Assembly: GCA_902588835.1 (NCBI GenBank) | Contig: CACIQQ010000007.1 | Coordinates: 1-64,000, forward strand | Reading direction: 5' to 3' | Length of the DNA: 64,000 nucleotides | DNA from: an uncultured Pelagibacteraceae bacterium | GTDB lineage: Bacteria; Pseudomonadota; Alphaproteobacteria; Pelagibacterales; Pelagibacteraceae | Shown: positions 36,214-43,943 of the stretch, in pieces | Numbering within the stretch: position 1 is the stretch's first letter | Layout of the letters: each line of letters starts with the position of its first letter | Notes under the pieces: model-generated | Database searches by the model: none | What the model was told of the DNA's origin: nothing | What the model saw: only the letters and a program-made list of their open reading frames with translations | Translations under genes and position numbers: made by a program

Positions 36214-37088
36214 TTATTATTAATAAAAGATTTAATGTAATCTCTGAGTTTTATTTTACCAAAATGTTTATAAACTTTATTTGATAAATTCATTGTGGTA
36301 AGTGCTGATGCATATCTTTCACCAGGTCTTTTTGATAAAAGCCTAATTCGTCTCTTAAACATCTTTGCAACTTCTAAAATCGTAAAACTTTGCTTATGGG
36401 AAATACTATAATGTCTACATAGATTTTTTTTCCAAGCGATATAGCAAACATTAACTGTATCATCTATATGTGTAAATCTTCTTGATTGAGAGCCTGGTTT
36501 AACTACTGGCAAAGCTTTATTTTTTTTGTAACAATCTTCAAATATTCCAATTACAGTAGCCATGTTCCCTTTACTTATTTGATTAGGACCATATACATTA
36601 TAAAAATAAATCACCTCATATTTAAATTTAAACCATTTTTTTAAATTCTCTAATAATTCTAAGTTTTTTGCTTTTGTAAAGGCATATGGAGATAAATTTT
36701 TGTCATTTCCTTTATTGCCAAGTGATGCAGATGTTGCGCTGTAAACTAATTTAATCTTATTTTTAAGGCAGAAATTAAAAACTGCATTTGTTCCAATTGA
36801 GTTTGACTCAATACATTTATCCATTTGTAAAAAACTTTGATAAATTCTTGCAAATTCTCCAAAATGAAAAATTGAATGTACTTGTTTTGGATTTAATACT
36901 GTAGAGATATTCTTAGTATGAGCCTTAATGTATTTTACTCTAGAATCTTTAATATGATTTTTACGTGTGCTAGAGCTGTAATCATCAATTGAAATTAATT
37001 TGTAATTTGTCTTTTTTAAAAGTAATTTAATTAAGTTGGTACCGACAAAACCTGCGCCACCTGTGATTACTATCTTTTTTGAGCTCAT
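36210..37088 (-). CDS. NAD-dependent epimerase/dehydratase
   Basis: Extended short-chain dehydrogenase of 292 residues. Rossmann motif GGAGFVGTNLIKLL at residues 8-21, the catalytic pair in SPYAFTKAK (Tyr-x3-Lys) and YNVYGPNQ, which is typical of nucleotide-sugar epimerases such as UDP-glucose 4-epimerase. It is shorter than GalE (about 330) and basic, and no sugar genes are adjacent. The probable role is provision of a nucleotide sugar for surface glycans; the exact reaction is open. Confidence 0.85.
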   Translation of the reverse strand: MSSKKIVITGGAGFVGTNLIKLLLKKTNYKLISIDDYSSSTRKNHIKDSRVKYIKAHTKNISTVLNPKQVHSIFHFGEFARIYQSFLQMDKCIESNSIGTNAVFNFCLKNKIKLVYSATSASLGNKGNDKNLSPYAFTKAKNLELLENLKKWFKFKYEVIYFYNVYGPNQISKGNMATVIGIFEDCYKKNKALPVVKPGSQSRRFTHIDDTVNVCYIAWKKNLCRHYSISHKQSFTILEVAKMFKRRIRLLSKRPGERYASALTTMNLSNKVYKHFGKIKLRDYIKSFINNN

Positions 37089-37164
37089 TAGCTTTTTATC
37101 TATTAATTTAAATATTTATTTATGTAAATAACTAAATTACAATGCACTAAAAAAGAGGAGGAAT

Positions 37165-37557
37165 ATGGAAATTTTCAAACCAATTAACGAAAAAAAAGCT
37201 AACTCAAAAGTAAAAAGAATTTTTAATGAAATTAAGAAAACGAGAAAAATTACTAAAATTCCAAATTTTTGGAAATCTATAGCACATAACCCACAACTAT
37301 TAGAGAGAACTTGGAATAATCTTAAACAAATTATGAAAGATGGTGCGCTAGACTCAGTTACTAAAGAATTAATTTATGTTGCAGTATCAATAACAAATAG
37401 CTGCAGCTATTGTACTAGATCTCATACTTTTGCTGCTAAAAAAAAGGGTGCATCTGACGAAATGATTAAAGAAATGATTGATGTAGTTGGTATTGCCAAT
37501 CAAAATAATAAACTTGTTGAAGCGTATCAAGTTGAAGTAGATAAAATTTATAAATAA
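37165..37557 (+). CDS. carboxymuconolactone decarboxylase/AhpD-family protein
   Basis: A 130-residue all-helical protein of the AhpD-like family. The redox motif is CSYCTRSH (residues about 82-89), the Cys-x2-Cys-x3-His arrangement of peroxidase-like members, inside VAVSITNSCSYCTRSHTFAA. Such proteins act as thiol peroxidases or in oxidative-stress relief. It has an unusually strong ribosome site (GAGGAGG) just before its ATG, suggesting high translation. SMR gene follows after 3 bases. Confidence 0.88.
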   Translation: MEIFKPINEKKANSKVKRIFNEIKKTRKITKIPNFWKSIAHNPQLLERTWNNLKQIMKDGALDSVTKELIYVAVSITNSCSYCTRSHTFAAKKKGASDEMIKEMIDVVGIANQNNKLVEAYQVEVDKIYK

Positions 37558-37560
37558 ACA

Positions 37561-37896
37561 ATGACGAATTTTATTGGATACATATATCTTTTGTTGGCTG
37601 TAATATTAGGAATTACTTCTAATGGCTTTTTAAAAACTACTAATGGATTTACAAATCTTGTACCAACTACAATGTGTATAATAACAATTGTTCTTTGTAT
37701 ATTTTTTCTAGCAAAAGCAATGATGACAATACCTGTTGGCTTCACCTATGCAACATATGGAGGTTTAACTATAACTGCCGTAACAATATTTGGAATATTG
37801 AAATATAATCAGGTTCCAAACATATATGGAATTATAGGTATATCTTTAATTATAATTGGTGTGATACTGGTTAATTTTTTAGGTAAAACAAACTAA
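37561..37896 (+). CDS. SMR-family (EmrE-like) four-helix membrane protein lacking the coupling glutamate
   Basis: A 111-residue protein with four membrane helices and family features LKTTNGFTNLVPT, IPVGFTYATYGG and a closing GIIGISLIIIGVILVN. In EmrE the essential proton/drug-coupling Glu14 lies in helix 1; here the aligned residue is Gly or Val and the whole protein has no Asp or Glu at all. The Trp63 position is Tyr. A proton-coupled drug antiporter role is therefore unlikely. Co-directional with the AhpD-like gene. Confidence 0.8.
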   Translation: MTNFIGYIYLLLAVILGITSNGFLKTTNGFTNLVPTTMCIITIVLCIFFLAKAMMTIPVGFTYATYGGLTITAVTIFGILKYNQVPNIYGIIGISLIIIGVILVNFLGKTN

Positions 37897-37898
37897 AT

Positions 37899-38120
37899 TT
37901 ATTTAGTAATCTTATCTACAAAATTTTTAGTTATTGGACCAACCACTAAGGCAGCAACAATTGCAATAGGAAGACTAACAACCCAAGCCTTTAAAAATCT
38001 ATTTATGTATTCACTATCCATTCCTGTGTTAATGTATGTGATAATCAGCGTCATCATAAGGCTCATTCCAAAGCCCATGATTAAGATAAATAATAAATTA
38101 GAATATTTTTTTGGAAACAT
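37899..38120 (-). CDS. DUF2798 domain-containing membrane protein
   Basis: A 73-residue protein with two membrane helices (about 9-30 and 43-63). It begins MFPKKYSNLLFILIMGFGMS and ends VVGPITKNFVDKI, the DUF2798 pattern. Function unknown. It is the last of four small genes on this strand (secreted protein, DUF1330, four-helix protein, DUF2798) with gaps of 3, 12 and 18 bases, so probably one operon. Its stop is 2 bases from the convergent SMR gene. Confidence 0.85.
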   Translation of the reverse strand: MFPKKYSNLLFILIMGFGMSLMMTLIITYINTGMDSEYINRFLKAWVVSLPIAIVAALVVGPITKNFVDKITK

Positions 38121-38138
38121 TCGATAATTTATTAAATT

Positions 38139-38555
38139 CTATACGTAAATTTTATCAGCTAATCCGTAACAAAGAAGTGCGCTAATAATAACCAAAACTA
38201 ATGGGGCATATATTCCATCATTTCTAGTTTTCTCAGTCAAACCAGTTTTATCAATTTTTAAAGTATAAAAATTTGCACATAATATTGTTACATTAATTAT
38301 AAAAACTAAATTAAAGAATGCCCAAGTAGCATCTAAACCACCTGATCTTATAAAAGCGATATATATTGCCATTAAAACCAAAGCAATCATAAATGAACCA
38401 GCAAATCTTGTTAATAGAGTAGCTGTTTTATCTACACCTCTACCTTCAAGAAATTTTTGAGTACCGAAAACTAATTGGAATGCGTAGCTTCCAACAATAA
38501 TGAAATGTACTAAGTAAATTATTAAGTAAAATATATTTCCAAACTTATCTATCAT
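38139..38555 (-). CDS. four-helix membrane protein of unknown function
   Basis: The 138-residue protein has hydrophobic segments at about 8-29, 50-70, 78-98 and 115-133. Between them lie VFGTQKFLEGRGVDKTATLL and FYTLKIDKTGLTEKTRNDGI. There are few charged residues in the helices and one Cys in helix 3 and one in helix 4. I do not recognise the family. It has a good AAGGAG ribosome site and follows the DUF1330 gene by 12 bases. Confidence 0.8.
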   Translation of the reverse strand: MIDKFGNIFYLIIYLVHFIIVGSYAFQLVFGTQKFLEGRGVDKTATLLTRFAGSFMIALVLMAIYIAFIRSGGLDATWAFFNLVFIINVTILCANFYTLKIDKTGLTEKTRNDGIYAPLVLVIISALLCYGLADKIYV

Positions 38556-38567
38556 GTTATCTCCTTT

Positions 38568-38855
38568 TTATACCCCTTTGATAATTATTATATTACCTTC
38601 AGATCCTTTTTGGCGCAATTCTTTTAATGGTTTGTATATATCAGAATTGTACCATTCTAACGCTTTTTCATAAGTAGGAAATTCAATAATTACATTTCTT
38701 GTGAAATCCCACTTTCCTTGCATTGATTTAAACTCTCCAGCTCTAACTAAGTACTTGCCACCAAATTTTTTTACAGACTCAGGCACTGTTTCAGCATAAA
38801 GCTTAAAACTTTCTTTGTCTGTCATGTTGAGTTGAGCAATTAGATAGCCGCTCAT
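38568..38855 (-). CDS. DUF1330 domain-containing protein
   Basis: A 95-residue cytoplasmic protein with the dimeric alpha/beta-barrel fold of DUF1330. Seen: LIAQLNMTDKESFKLYAETV, KFGGKYLVRAGEF, RNVIIEFPTYEKALEWYNSD and YKPLKELRQKGSEGNIIII, all typical positions. Function not established. It is in a probable operon of small genes, 3 bases after the secreted-protein gene. Confidence 0.88.
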   Translation of the reverse strand: MSGYLIAQLNMTDKESFKLYAETVPESVKKFGGKYLVRAGEFKSMQGKWDFTRNVIIEFPTYEKALEWYNSDIYKPLKELRQKGSEGNIIIIKGV

Positions 38856-38858
38856 TTA

Positions 38859-39260
38859 CTAATATAGAGTTTGAGCAACTTTCTTTACTCTATCTTTGCC
38901 ATTAGGGATAGTAGCTTCTAAAAAACTATGACACTGATTAGTTGCTTTTTCACTATATTTTGAGCCATAGTGTTTATCGACAGCTTTATTTACACCTTTA
39001 TCCCAATCAGTCTCTTTAATGCCTACTTCGAGAGCATATTCTTTCCAAACTTTTACGGATGCCATCGATTTTTCTTTCATTCCATACTCAAATTTTTCAC
39101 CAGAAGGTAAAAAGTAGTTAGCCATGTAAATTCCTACACAATTCCATGCTTTTTCTTTATTGCTTTTAGTTAAATCAGCTAAGGCTAATGAAAAAATAAA
39201 CAAACTAAACAGTACAATTAACAAAAGTGAAAAGAAATTTTTTTTTAGTAGTTCGTTCAT
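38859..39260 (-). CDS. exported protein of unknown function
   Basis: The 133-residue protein has a signal peptide (hydrophobic stretch NFFSLLLIVLFSLFIFSLAL, cleavage near residue 29). The mature part is about 104 residues, charged, helical in appearance, with two cysteines (KAWNCVGIY and TNQCHSFLEA) that could form a disulfide. I do not recognise a family. It heads the four-gene operon that continues with DUF1330. Confidence 0.75.
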   Translation of the reverse strand: MNELLKKNFFSLLLIVLFSLFIFSLALADLTKSNKEKAWNCVGIYMANYFLPSGEKFEYGMKEKSMASVKVWKEYALEVGIKETDWDKGVNKAVDKHYGSKYSEKATNQCHSFLEATIPNGKDRVKKVAQTLY

Positions 39261-39337
39261 AGTCTTAATTATGAAAATTATTTAACTACAATATTTTTAT
39301 TATGTAAAAGATTTATTAAAGAGTGCGCGAAAAAAAA

Positions 39338-40339
39338 TTAAATCCAAGCGGGAATCGGAAGACCTTTTTCTTGTAAAAACTTCTTATTAAACAGCTTAGA
39401 GTTGTATTTATCCGATCTGTCACAAAGAATAGTCACAATTGTCTTACCTGGTCCTAATTTCTTACCAAGTCTAATAGCTCCAGCAATATTTACACCGCAA
39501 CTTGTTCCTAAACTTAAACCTTCGTTTTGAATAAGGTCATATAACACTGGTAAAGACTCTTTATCATCTATTGAAAATGCACCATCGATTTTTGCCTCCG
39601 CAAAATTGGCTGTGACTCGACTTGACCCAATACCTTCAGTAATAGAATTACCTTCCCCTTTTAACTCTCCGTTTTCAATGTAGTTATAAAGGGATGATCC
39701 AGCAGGATCAGACAAATAAATTTTAATATTTTTGTTTTTTTCTTTCAAAAAACTACTTACACCAGCAATAGTTCCCCCCGTGCCTGATGAACAAACAAAA
39801 CCATCAACTTTTCCATCAGTTTGCATCCATATTTCTGGTCCTGTCGTCTCATAATGTCCTTTAGAGTTAGCGGTATTATCAAATTGATTAGCCCAAACTA
39901 CTCCGTGATTGTTGCTACTCTTTAATTCATCTGCAAGTCTACCCGCTACTTTTACATAATTGCCATCATCTTTGTATGGTTTAGGTGGGACTAACCTTAA
40001 ATCAGCTCCCATGTTCTTTAACATATCTTTTTTTTCCTGAGTTTGATTATCATTCATCACAATAATTGTTTTATACCCAATAGAATTTCCTATTAAGCAA
40101 AGACCAATACCAGTATTACCCGCAGTACCTTCAACAATCGTTCCACCTTTTGAAATTAATTTTTTTTCTTGAGCATCTTTAATTAATGCTAAAGCGGCTC
40201 TATCTTTTACAGATCCACCTGGATTTAAGTACTCTGCTTTTCCATATATATTACATCCAGTAATTTCTGATGCAGCTCTTAACTTTACTAATGGTGTATT
40301 ACCGATCCCTTCAATAAAATTATTTTGAGCATTTTTCAT
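39338..40339 (-). CDS. cysK: cysteine synthase A (O-acetylserine sulfhydrylase)
   Basis: PLP enzyme that joins sulfide to O-acetylserine. I start at ATG 40339 (MKNAQNNFIEGIGNTPLVKL), two bases after the cysE stop; a GTG at 40354 would overlap cysE. The 333-residue protein has the PLP lysine in NPGGSVKDRAAL, the substrate loop EGTAGNTGIGL, the PLP-phosphate loop SSGTGGTIAGVS and LGTSCGVNIAGA. The C-terminus runs beyond the usual core with FLQEKGLPIPAWI. It is co-transcribed with cysE. Confidence 0.93.
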   Translation of the reverse strand: MKNAQNNFIEGIGNTPLVKLRAASEITGCNIYGKAEYLNPGGSVKDRAALALIKDAQEKKLISKGGTIVEGTAGNTGIGLCLIGNSIGYKTIIVMNDNQTQEKKDMLKNMGADLRLVPPKPYKDDGNYVKVAGRLADELKSSNNHGVVWANQFDNTANSKGHYETTGPEIWMQTDGKVDGFVCSSGTGGTIAGVSSFLKEKNKNIKIYLSDPAGSSLYNYIENGELKGEGNSITEGIGSSRVTANFAEAKIDGAFSIDDKESLPVLYDLIQNEGLSLGTSCGVNIAGAIRLGKKLGPGKTIVTILCDRSDKYNSKLFNKKFLQEKGLPIPAWI

Positions 40340-40340
40340 A

Positions 40341-40922
40341 TTAACTTTTATCACTTTCAGGAGTTATACCATAAGGTTTAAAGTTTTCATCTGAACCTGA
40401 AGTTTCACTAACATTTTTTGCTGGTATTCCAACCATCACTGCATTTTCTGGAACATCTTTTGTTACAACTGCGTTTGCACCAATTTTTGCGTTTTTGCCA
40501 ACAGTTACTGGCCCAAGTATTTGTGCACCAGATCCAACTACAACATTATCCTTAAGTGTCGGATGTCTTTTAATGTTTCTTTGTTTATTAGAATTTACGC
40601 TTGGTGATATACCACCTAACGTTGCCATATGATAGATCGTTACATTATCTCCAATTTCTGAAGTTTCACCAATCACAACTCCCATTCCGTGATCTATAAA
40701 TAAATTTTTACCAATATTTGCTTTTGGATGAATCTCTATTCCAGTTAAAAATCTTGAAAACTGAGAAATTATTCTCGCAACTAAATGAAATTTTGCAATT
40801 GCAAAAAAATTTGCGATTTTGTGGAAAAAAACAGCCTTAGCACCAGGATAAGTTAAGATAATACTTAACTTTGATTTGGCAGCCGGATCTCTCTTAATTA
40901 TAGACTCTAAAAATTCATTCAT
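40341..40922 (-). CDS. cysE: serine O-acetyltransferase
   Basis: Makes O-acetylserine for CysK. The 193-residue protein is short compared with E. coli CysE (273) because most of the N-terminal helical domain is missing, a form seen in many bacteria. The left-handed beta-helix is clear: [60 protein letters not shown] and [19 protein letters not shown]. It lies 25 bases after the cysteine-rich small gene and just before cysK. Confidence 0.94.
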   Translation of the reverse strand: MNEFLESIIKRDPAAKSKLSIILTYPGAKAVFFHKIANFFAIAKFHLVARIISQFSRFLTGIEIHPKANIGKNLFIDHGMGVVIGETSEIGDNVTIYHMATLGGISPSVNSNKQRNIKRHPTLKDNVVVGSGAQILGPVTVGKNAKIGANAVVTKDVPENAVMVGIPAKNVSETSGSDENFKPYGITPESDKS

Positions 40923-40947
40923 AATTTTGTGAAATTAAATTAGCTTA

Positions 40948-41064
40948 CTAATTGCAACAACAACAAACACCTTCAGGTTTGCAATTACATTGCATATCCC
41001 CGTCACAAGCACATGTGTCGTTAGTGCAGTTTGTGCAAATACATTTTGAATTGTCGCAAGCCAT
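40948..41064 (-). CDS. cysteine-rich metallothionein-like small protein (38 aa)
   Basis: An ATG-to-TAG frame encoding 38 residues, 12 of them Cys, arranged as C-x4-CxC-x2-C-x4-CxC-x5-CxC-x5-CCCC (positions 3, 8, 10, 13, 18, 20, 26, 28, 34-37). There are no aromatic residues and several Asp, Lys and Asn, as in metallothioneins. It is too short for routine gene calling. It is on the same strand as the persulfide dioxygenase upstream and cysE-cysK 25 bases downstream. Metal storage or a thiol buffer linked to cysteine supply is inferred; it is not clearly of the known SmtA type. Confidence 0.75.
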   Translation of the reverse strand: MACDNSKCICTNCTNDTCACDGDMQCNCKPEGVCCCCN

Positions 41065-41070
41065 AAATTA

Positions 41071-41098
41071 TATATAGAGCTAATAACTTAATAATCAA
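41071..41098 (-). promoter_or_regulatory. promoter for the cysteine-rich gene and cysEK
   Basis: On the minus strand TTGATT (41098-41093) and TATATA (41076-41071) are separated by 16 bases, directly between the persulfide dioxygenase stop and the small cysteine-rich gene. The start of transcription would fall close to the ATG at 41064, so the message would have almost no leader, which agrees with the lack of a ribosome site there. Confidence 0.45.
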
Positions 41099-41114
41099 CC
41101 CAATTTTTGTCGCT

Positions 41115-41807
41115 TTAAATTTGATTTAAAGTAAGGCCTTTTACGTTTGCAGGTACAGCTACATCCATCATTTTTGGATTAGCTAATTTTAAATTATTCA
41201 TGATCTCTACATATTGATCTATTGAATTAACTTGTAATCTTGGATTATTTTTTATTTCACTGCCAATTGTAGAATTCTTTTTCCCATTATAATCATGTGC
41301 AGGAAAAACTATTGTGCTTTCTGGAAGTTTAAGCAATTTATTGAATAATGAATCGTATTGTTGTTTAGCATTTCCATTTTGAAAATCAGTTCTTCCAGTC
41401 CCATTAATTAATAAAGTATCTCCAGTGAAAACTCTATCTTTCATTAAAAAACTATATGAACAATCTGTGTGTCCGGGTGTATATAAAACTTTTAGTTCAA
41501 TACCATCTAAATTAATTTTTTCATTTTCTTTTACTCTTAAGTCAACCACTTCAGATTTAGAATTTTCACCCATTATTTTTGTGCAACTTGTTCTTTTACT
41601 TAACTCATTAAGCCCAGTAATATGATCTGCATGAATATGCGTATCAATTACTTTTACTAATTTTAATTTTAGTTTTTCTAAAAGTTTTATATATTCTTCA
41701 GTGTGCTCTATTACTGGATCGATTATTAAAGCCTCTCTACCTTCACCGCTTGACAGTATGTACGTGTAAGTTGAAGACTTAGTATCGAATAGTTGTTCAA
41801 AAATCAT
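41115..41807 (-). CDS. persulfide dioxygenase-like metallo-beta-lactamase-fold protein
   Basis: ETHE1-type enzyme that oxidises glutathione persulfide to sulfite. I start at ATG 41807 (MIFEQLFDTKSSTYTYIL), the family start; 13 open codons upstream are unlike it. Metal ligands are seen in THIHADHITG, LYTPGHTDCSYSF and VFTGDTLLINGTGRTDFQNG, and the last His in VFPAHDYNG. The FEQL/TYTYIL start and the TGRTDF motif favour ETHE1 over glyoxalase II. Lying upstream of a Cys-rich protein and cysE-cysK, it fits sulfide/persulfide handling. Confidence 0.88.
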   Translation of the reverse strand: MIFEQLFDTKSSTYTYILSSGEGREALIIDPVIEHTEEYIKLLEKLKLKLVKVIDTHIHADHITGLNELSKRTSCTKIMGENSKSEVVDLRVKENEKINLDGIELKVLYTPGHTDCSYSFLMKDRVFTGDTLLINGTGRTDFQNGNAKQQYDSLFNKLLKLPESTIVFPAHDYNGKKNSTIGSEIKNNPRLQVNSIDQYVEIMNNLKLANPKMMDVAVPANVKGLTLNQI

Positions 41808-41882
41808 ATTAATCATCATCATATAAAAAATTGCATAGCAAATCAATCTTGCATATAATTTGTTTTTAAAAAGGAGATGTAA

Positions 41883-42545
41883 ATGACTCTAAAAATAAAT
41901 AGTTTAGCGCCTGACTTTAAAGCTAAAACAACGATTGGTGATATTTCATTTCATGAATGGCTAGGTGATAGTTGGGGTGTCTTATTTTCACACCCAAAAG
42001 ACTTTACACCTGTTTGCACAACAGAATTAGGTTCTCTTGCAAAATTAAAACCTGAATTTGAAAAAAGAAATGTAAAAGTTATTGGTCTAAGTGTTGATCC
42101 GGTTTCAGATCACGTAAAGTGGTTAGAAGATATAAAAGATGTAACTGGAAAAAAACCAGACTATCCAATTATAGCCGATGAAGATCTTAAAATTGCAAAA
42201 CTTTATAACATGTTAGAAGGCGATGCAGGAACTACTTCAATGGGTAGAACTGCAGTAGACAATCAAACAGTTAGAACAGTTTTTATTATAAGACCTGACA
42301 AAAGAATTGGTTTGTTCTTAACTTACCCAATGGCGACTGGAAGAAACTTTATGGAATTATTGAGATCAATTGACTCAATGCAGCTAACAGCTAAACATAA
42401 AGTAGCAACCCCAGCTGATTGGAAAAAAGGTGAGGAAGTTATCATTGTACCTGCTGTTAAGGATGATGAAGCTAAAAAATTGTTTCCTAAAGGTTGGAAT
42501 GCAATTAAACCTTATTTAAGAAAAGTTCCAGATCCATCTAAATAG
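41883..42545 (+). CDS. 1-Cys peroxiredoxin (Prx6 type)
   Basis: Thiol peroxidase of 220 residues. The peroxidatic Cys is in HPKDFTPVCTTELGSL (about residue 45), followed by VKVIGLSVDPVSDHVKWLED, and the long C-terminal domain (RNFMELLRSIDSMQLTAKH, then VATPADWKKGEEVIIVP) marks the Prx6 subfamily. An AAGGAG ribosome site is present. It is divergent from the persulfide dioxygenase and followed 1 base later by a methyltransferase. Confidence 0.94.
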   Translation: MTLKINSLAPDFKAKTTIGDISFHEWLGDSWGVLFSHPKDFTPVCTTELGSLAKLKPEFEKRNVKVIGLSVDPVSDHVKWLEDIKDVTGKKPDYPIIADEDLKIAKLYNMLEGDAGTTSMGRTAVDNQTVRTVFIIRPDKRIGLFLTYPMATGRNFMELLRSIDSMQLTAKHKVATPADWKKGEEVIIVPAVKDDEAKKLFPKGWNAIKPYLRKVPDPSK

Positions 42546-42546
42546 G

Positions 42547-43200
42547 TTGGATAAAAAACTTTTAAACCTACAATCTCAGCATTGGGAAAGTAATTTCTCA
42601 AGTAAGCCTGAGATGTTTGGTTTTGAACCGAGCTACTCAGCAAAGAAAGCTCTCGAAACCTTTAAAAAAAATAACATTACAAATATTATTGAACTTGGTG
42701 CAGGTCTTGGAAGAGATACAATATTTTTTGCACAAAATGGAATTTATGTGCATGCAATTGATTACAGCTTGTCAGCAACAAATATTATTAAAAAAAGATC
42801 TAAAGAAAACAATTTAGACACTTTAATAAAAGTTGAGAATTACGATATTAGAAAAAAACTGAATTGTGATAATGAAAATTTTCAAGCATGTTACTCTCAT
42901 ATGTTATTTTGTATGGCTCTTACAAATCAAGACTTAAAAGATTTAAATCAAGAAATCTTTAGAGTTTTAAAAAAAGATGGTTTTAATATTTATACTGTAA
43001 GAAATCATACGGATGGTGATTTTAAGAAAGGAACGCATAGAGGAGAGGATATGTATGAAATGAATGGTTTTATTGTTCACTATTTTTCAGAAAACAAAAT
43101 AAAGAGTCTTTTAAATGGATTCACAAATATAAGTATTGAAAATTTTGATGAGGGTAGTTTCCCTCGAAAATTGTCTCTAGTAATTAATAAGAAAAAATAA
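42547..43200 (+). CDS. class I SAM-dependent methyltransferase (TTG start)
   Basis: A 217-residue methyltransferase. Motif I is IIELGAGLGRDTIFFA, followed by VHAIDYSLSA (acidic loop), CYSHMLFCMALTNQDL and LKKDGFNIYTVRNHTDGDF. The pattern resembles TehB/thiopurine-type small-molecule methyltransferases. No ATG precedes the conserved start, so TTG at 42547 (one base after the peroxiredoxin stop) is chosen; ATG 42613 would cut the conserved SQHWESNF region. Substrate unknown; tellurite/selenium or thiol methylation would fit the oxidative-stress context but is speculative. Confidence 0.82.
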   Translation: MDKKLLNLQSQHWESNFSSKPEMFGFEPSYSAKKALETFKKNNITNIIELGAGLGRDTIFFAQNGIYVHAIDYSLSATNIIKKRSKENNLDTLIKVENYDIRKKLNCDNENFQACYSHMLFCMALTNQDLKDLNQEIFRVLKKDGFNIYTVRNHTDGDFKKGTHRGEDMYEMNGFIVHYFSENKIKSLLNGFTNISIENFDEGSFPRKLSLVINKKK

Positions 43201-43260
43201 CGTTTTTTGAATGCAATTTAGTCCCATTGGTTTTTTTTAAATAATGATTAAATAAATCTT

Positions 43261-43941
43261 ATGAGCAATTTAGATAGTCATTATAAACCAAGTAATTTTA
43301 GTGATAAGGTAGCATTATCTTTCACAAAATTTTTAAGGTTTCTTGCAGATACTTTTTTCAAAAAAAGGTACGGACACAGAGCTGTTGTATTAGAAACTGT
43401 AGCAGCAGTCCCAGGTATGGTTGCTGGAATGTTAATCCATTTAAAATCTCTTAGAAAGATGGAAGATGATAAAGGGTGGATCAAAACTCTTTTAGATGAA
43501 GCTGAAAATGAGAGAATGCATTTAATGACATTCATTCATATTGCAAAACCGACTTTTATTGAAAGAATTGTAATAATGATTGCTCAATTTATATTCATAG
43601 TAACGTATGCAATCATCTATATAGTTTCTCAAAGAACCGCACATAGAATTGTTGGTTACTTTGAAGAGGAAGCTGTCAGAAGTTACACAGAATATTTACA
43701 TGAATTAGAAACTGGCAAAATTAAAGATCAACCTGCTCCAGAGGTTGCAATAAATTATTGGAACTTACCTTTGCATGCAACTTTAAAAGATGTTGTAAAA
43801 GTAATAAGAGATGATGAAGCAGGACATAGAGATGTAAATCACAGTTTTGCAAATGTAATAGACCAAAGAAAAACAAAAGAAAAAAATAATACAAAAGAAA
43901 AACAAATAACAACCAAGGAAAACTTAGGAGGAAATAATTAA
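43261..43941 (+). CDS. aox: alternative oxidase
   Basis: Di-iron ubiquinol oxidase that reduces oxygen to water without proton pumping. In the 226-residue protein all six iron ligands are visible: Glu45 (LETVAAVPGM), Glu84 and His87 (NERMHLMTF), a Glu at 135-137 (EEEAVRSY), Glu186 and His189 (DEAGHRDVNH). Hydrophobic stretches at 47-62 and 101-123 form the membrane-surface helices. The C-terminal about 30 residues are a Lys/Asn/Thr tail. It lacks the plant regulatory N-terminus. The cupredoxin gene follows after 2 bases. Confidence 0.95.
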   Translation: MSNLDSHYKPSNFSDKVALSFTKFLRFLADTFFKKRYGHRAVVLETVAAVPGMVAGMLIHLKSLRKMEDDKGWIKTLLDEAENERMHLMTFIHIAKPTFIERIVIMIAQFIFIVTYAIIYIVSQRTAHRIVGYFEEEAVRSYTEYLHELETGKIKDQPAPEVAINYWNLPLHATLKDVVKVIRDDEAGHRDVNHSFANVIDQRKTKEKNNTKEKQITTKENLGGNN

Positions 43942-43943
43942 TT

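Noticed and set aside
43721-43912. Leucine-rich minus-strand frame opposite the aox 3' end
   Set aside because: It mirrors the Lys/Asn-rich tail of AOX (poly-Phe/Leu reading) and has no start context.
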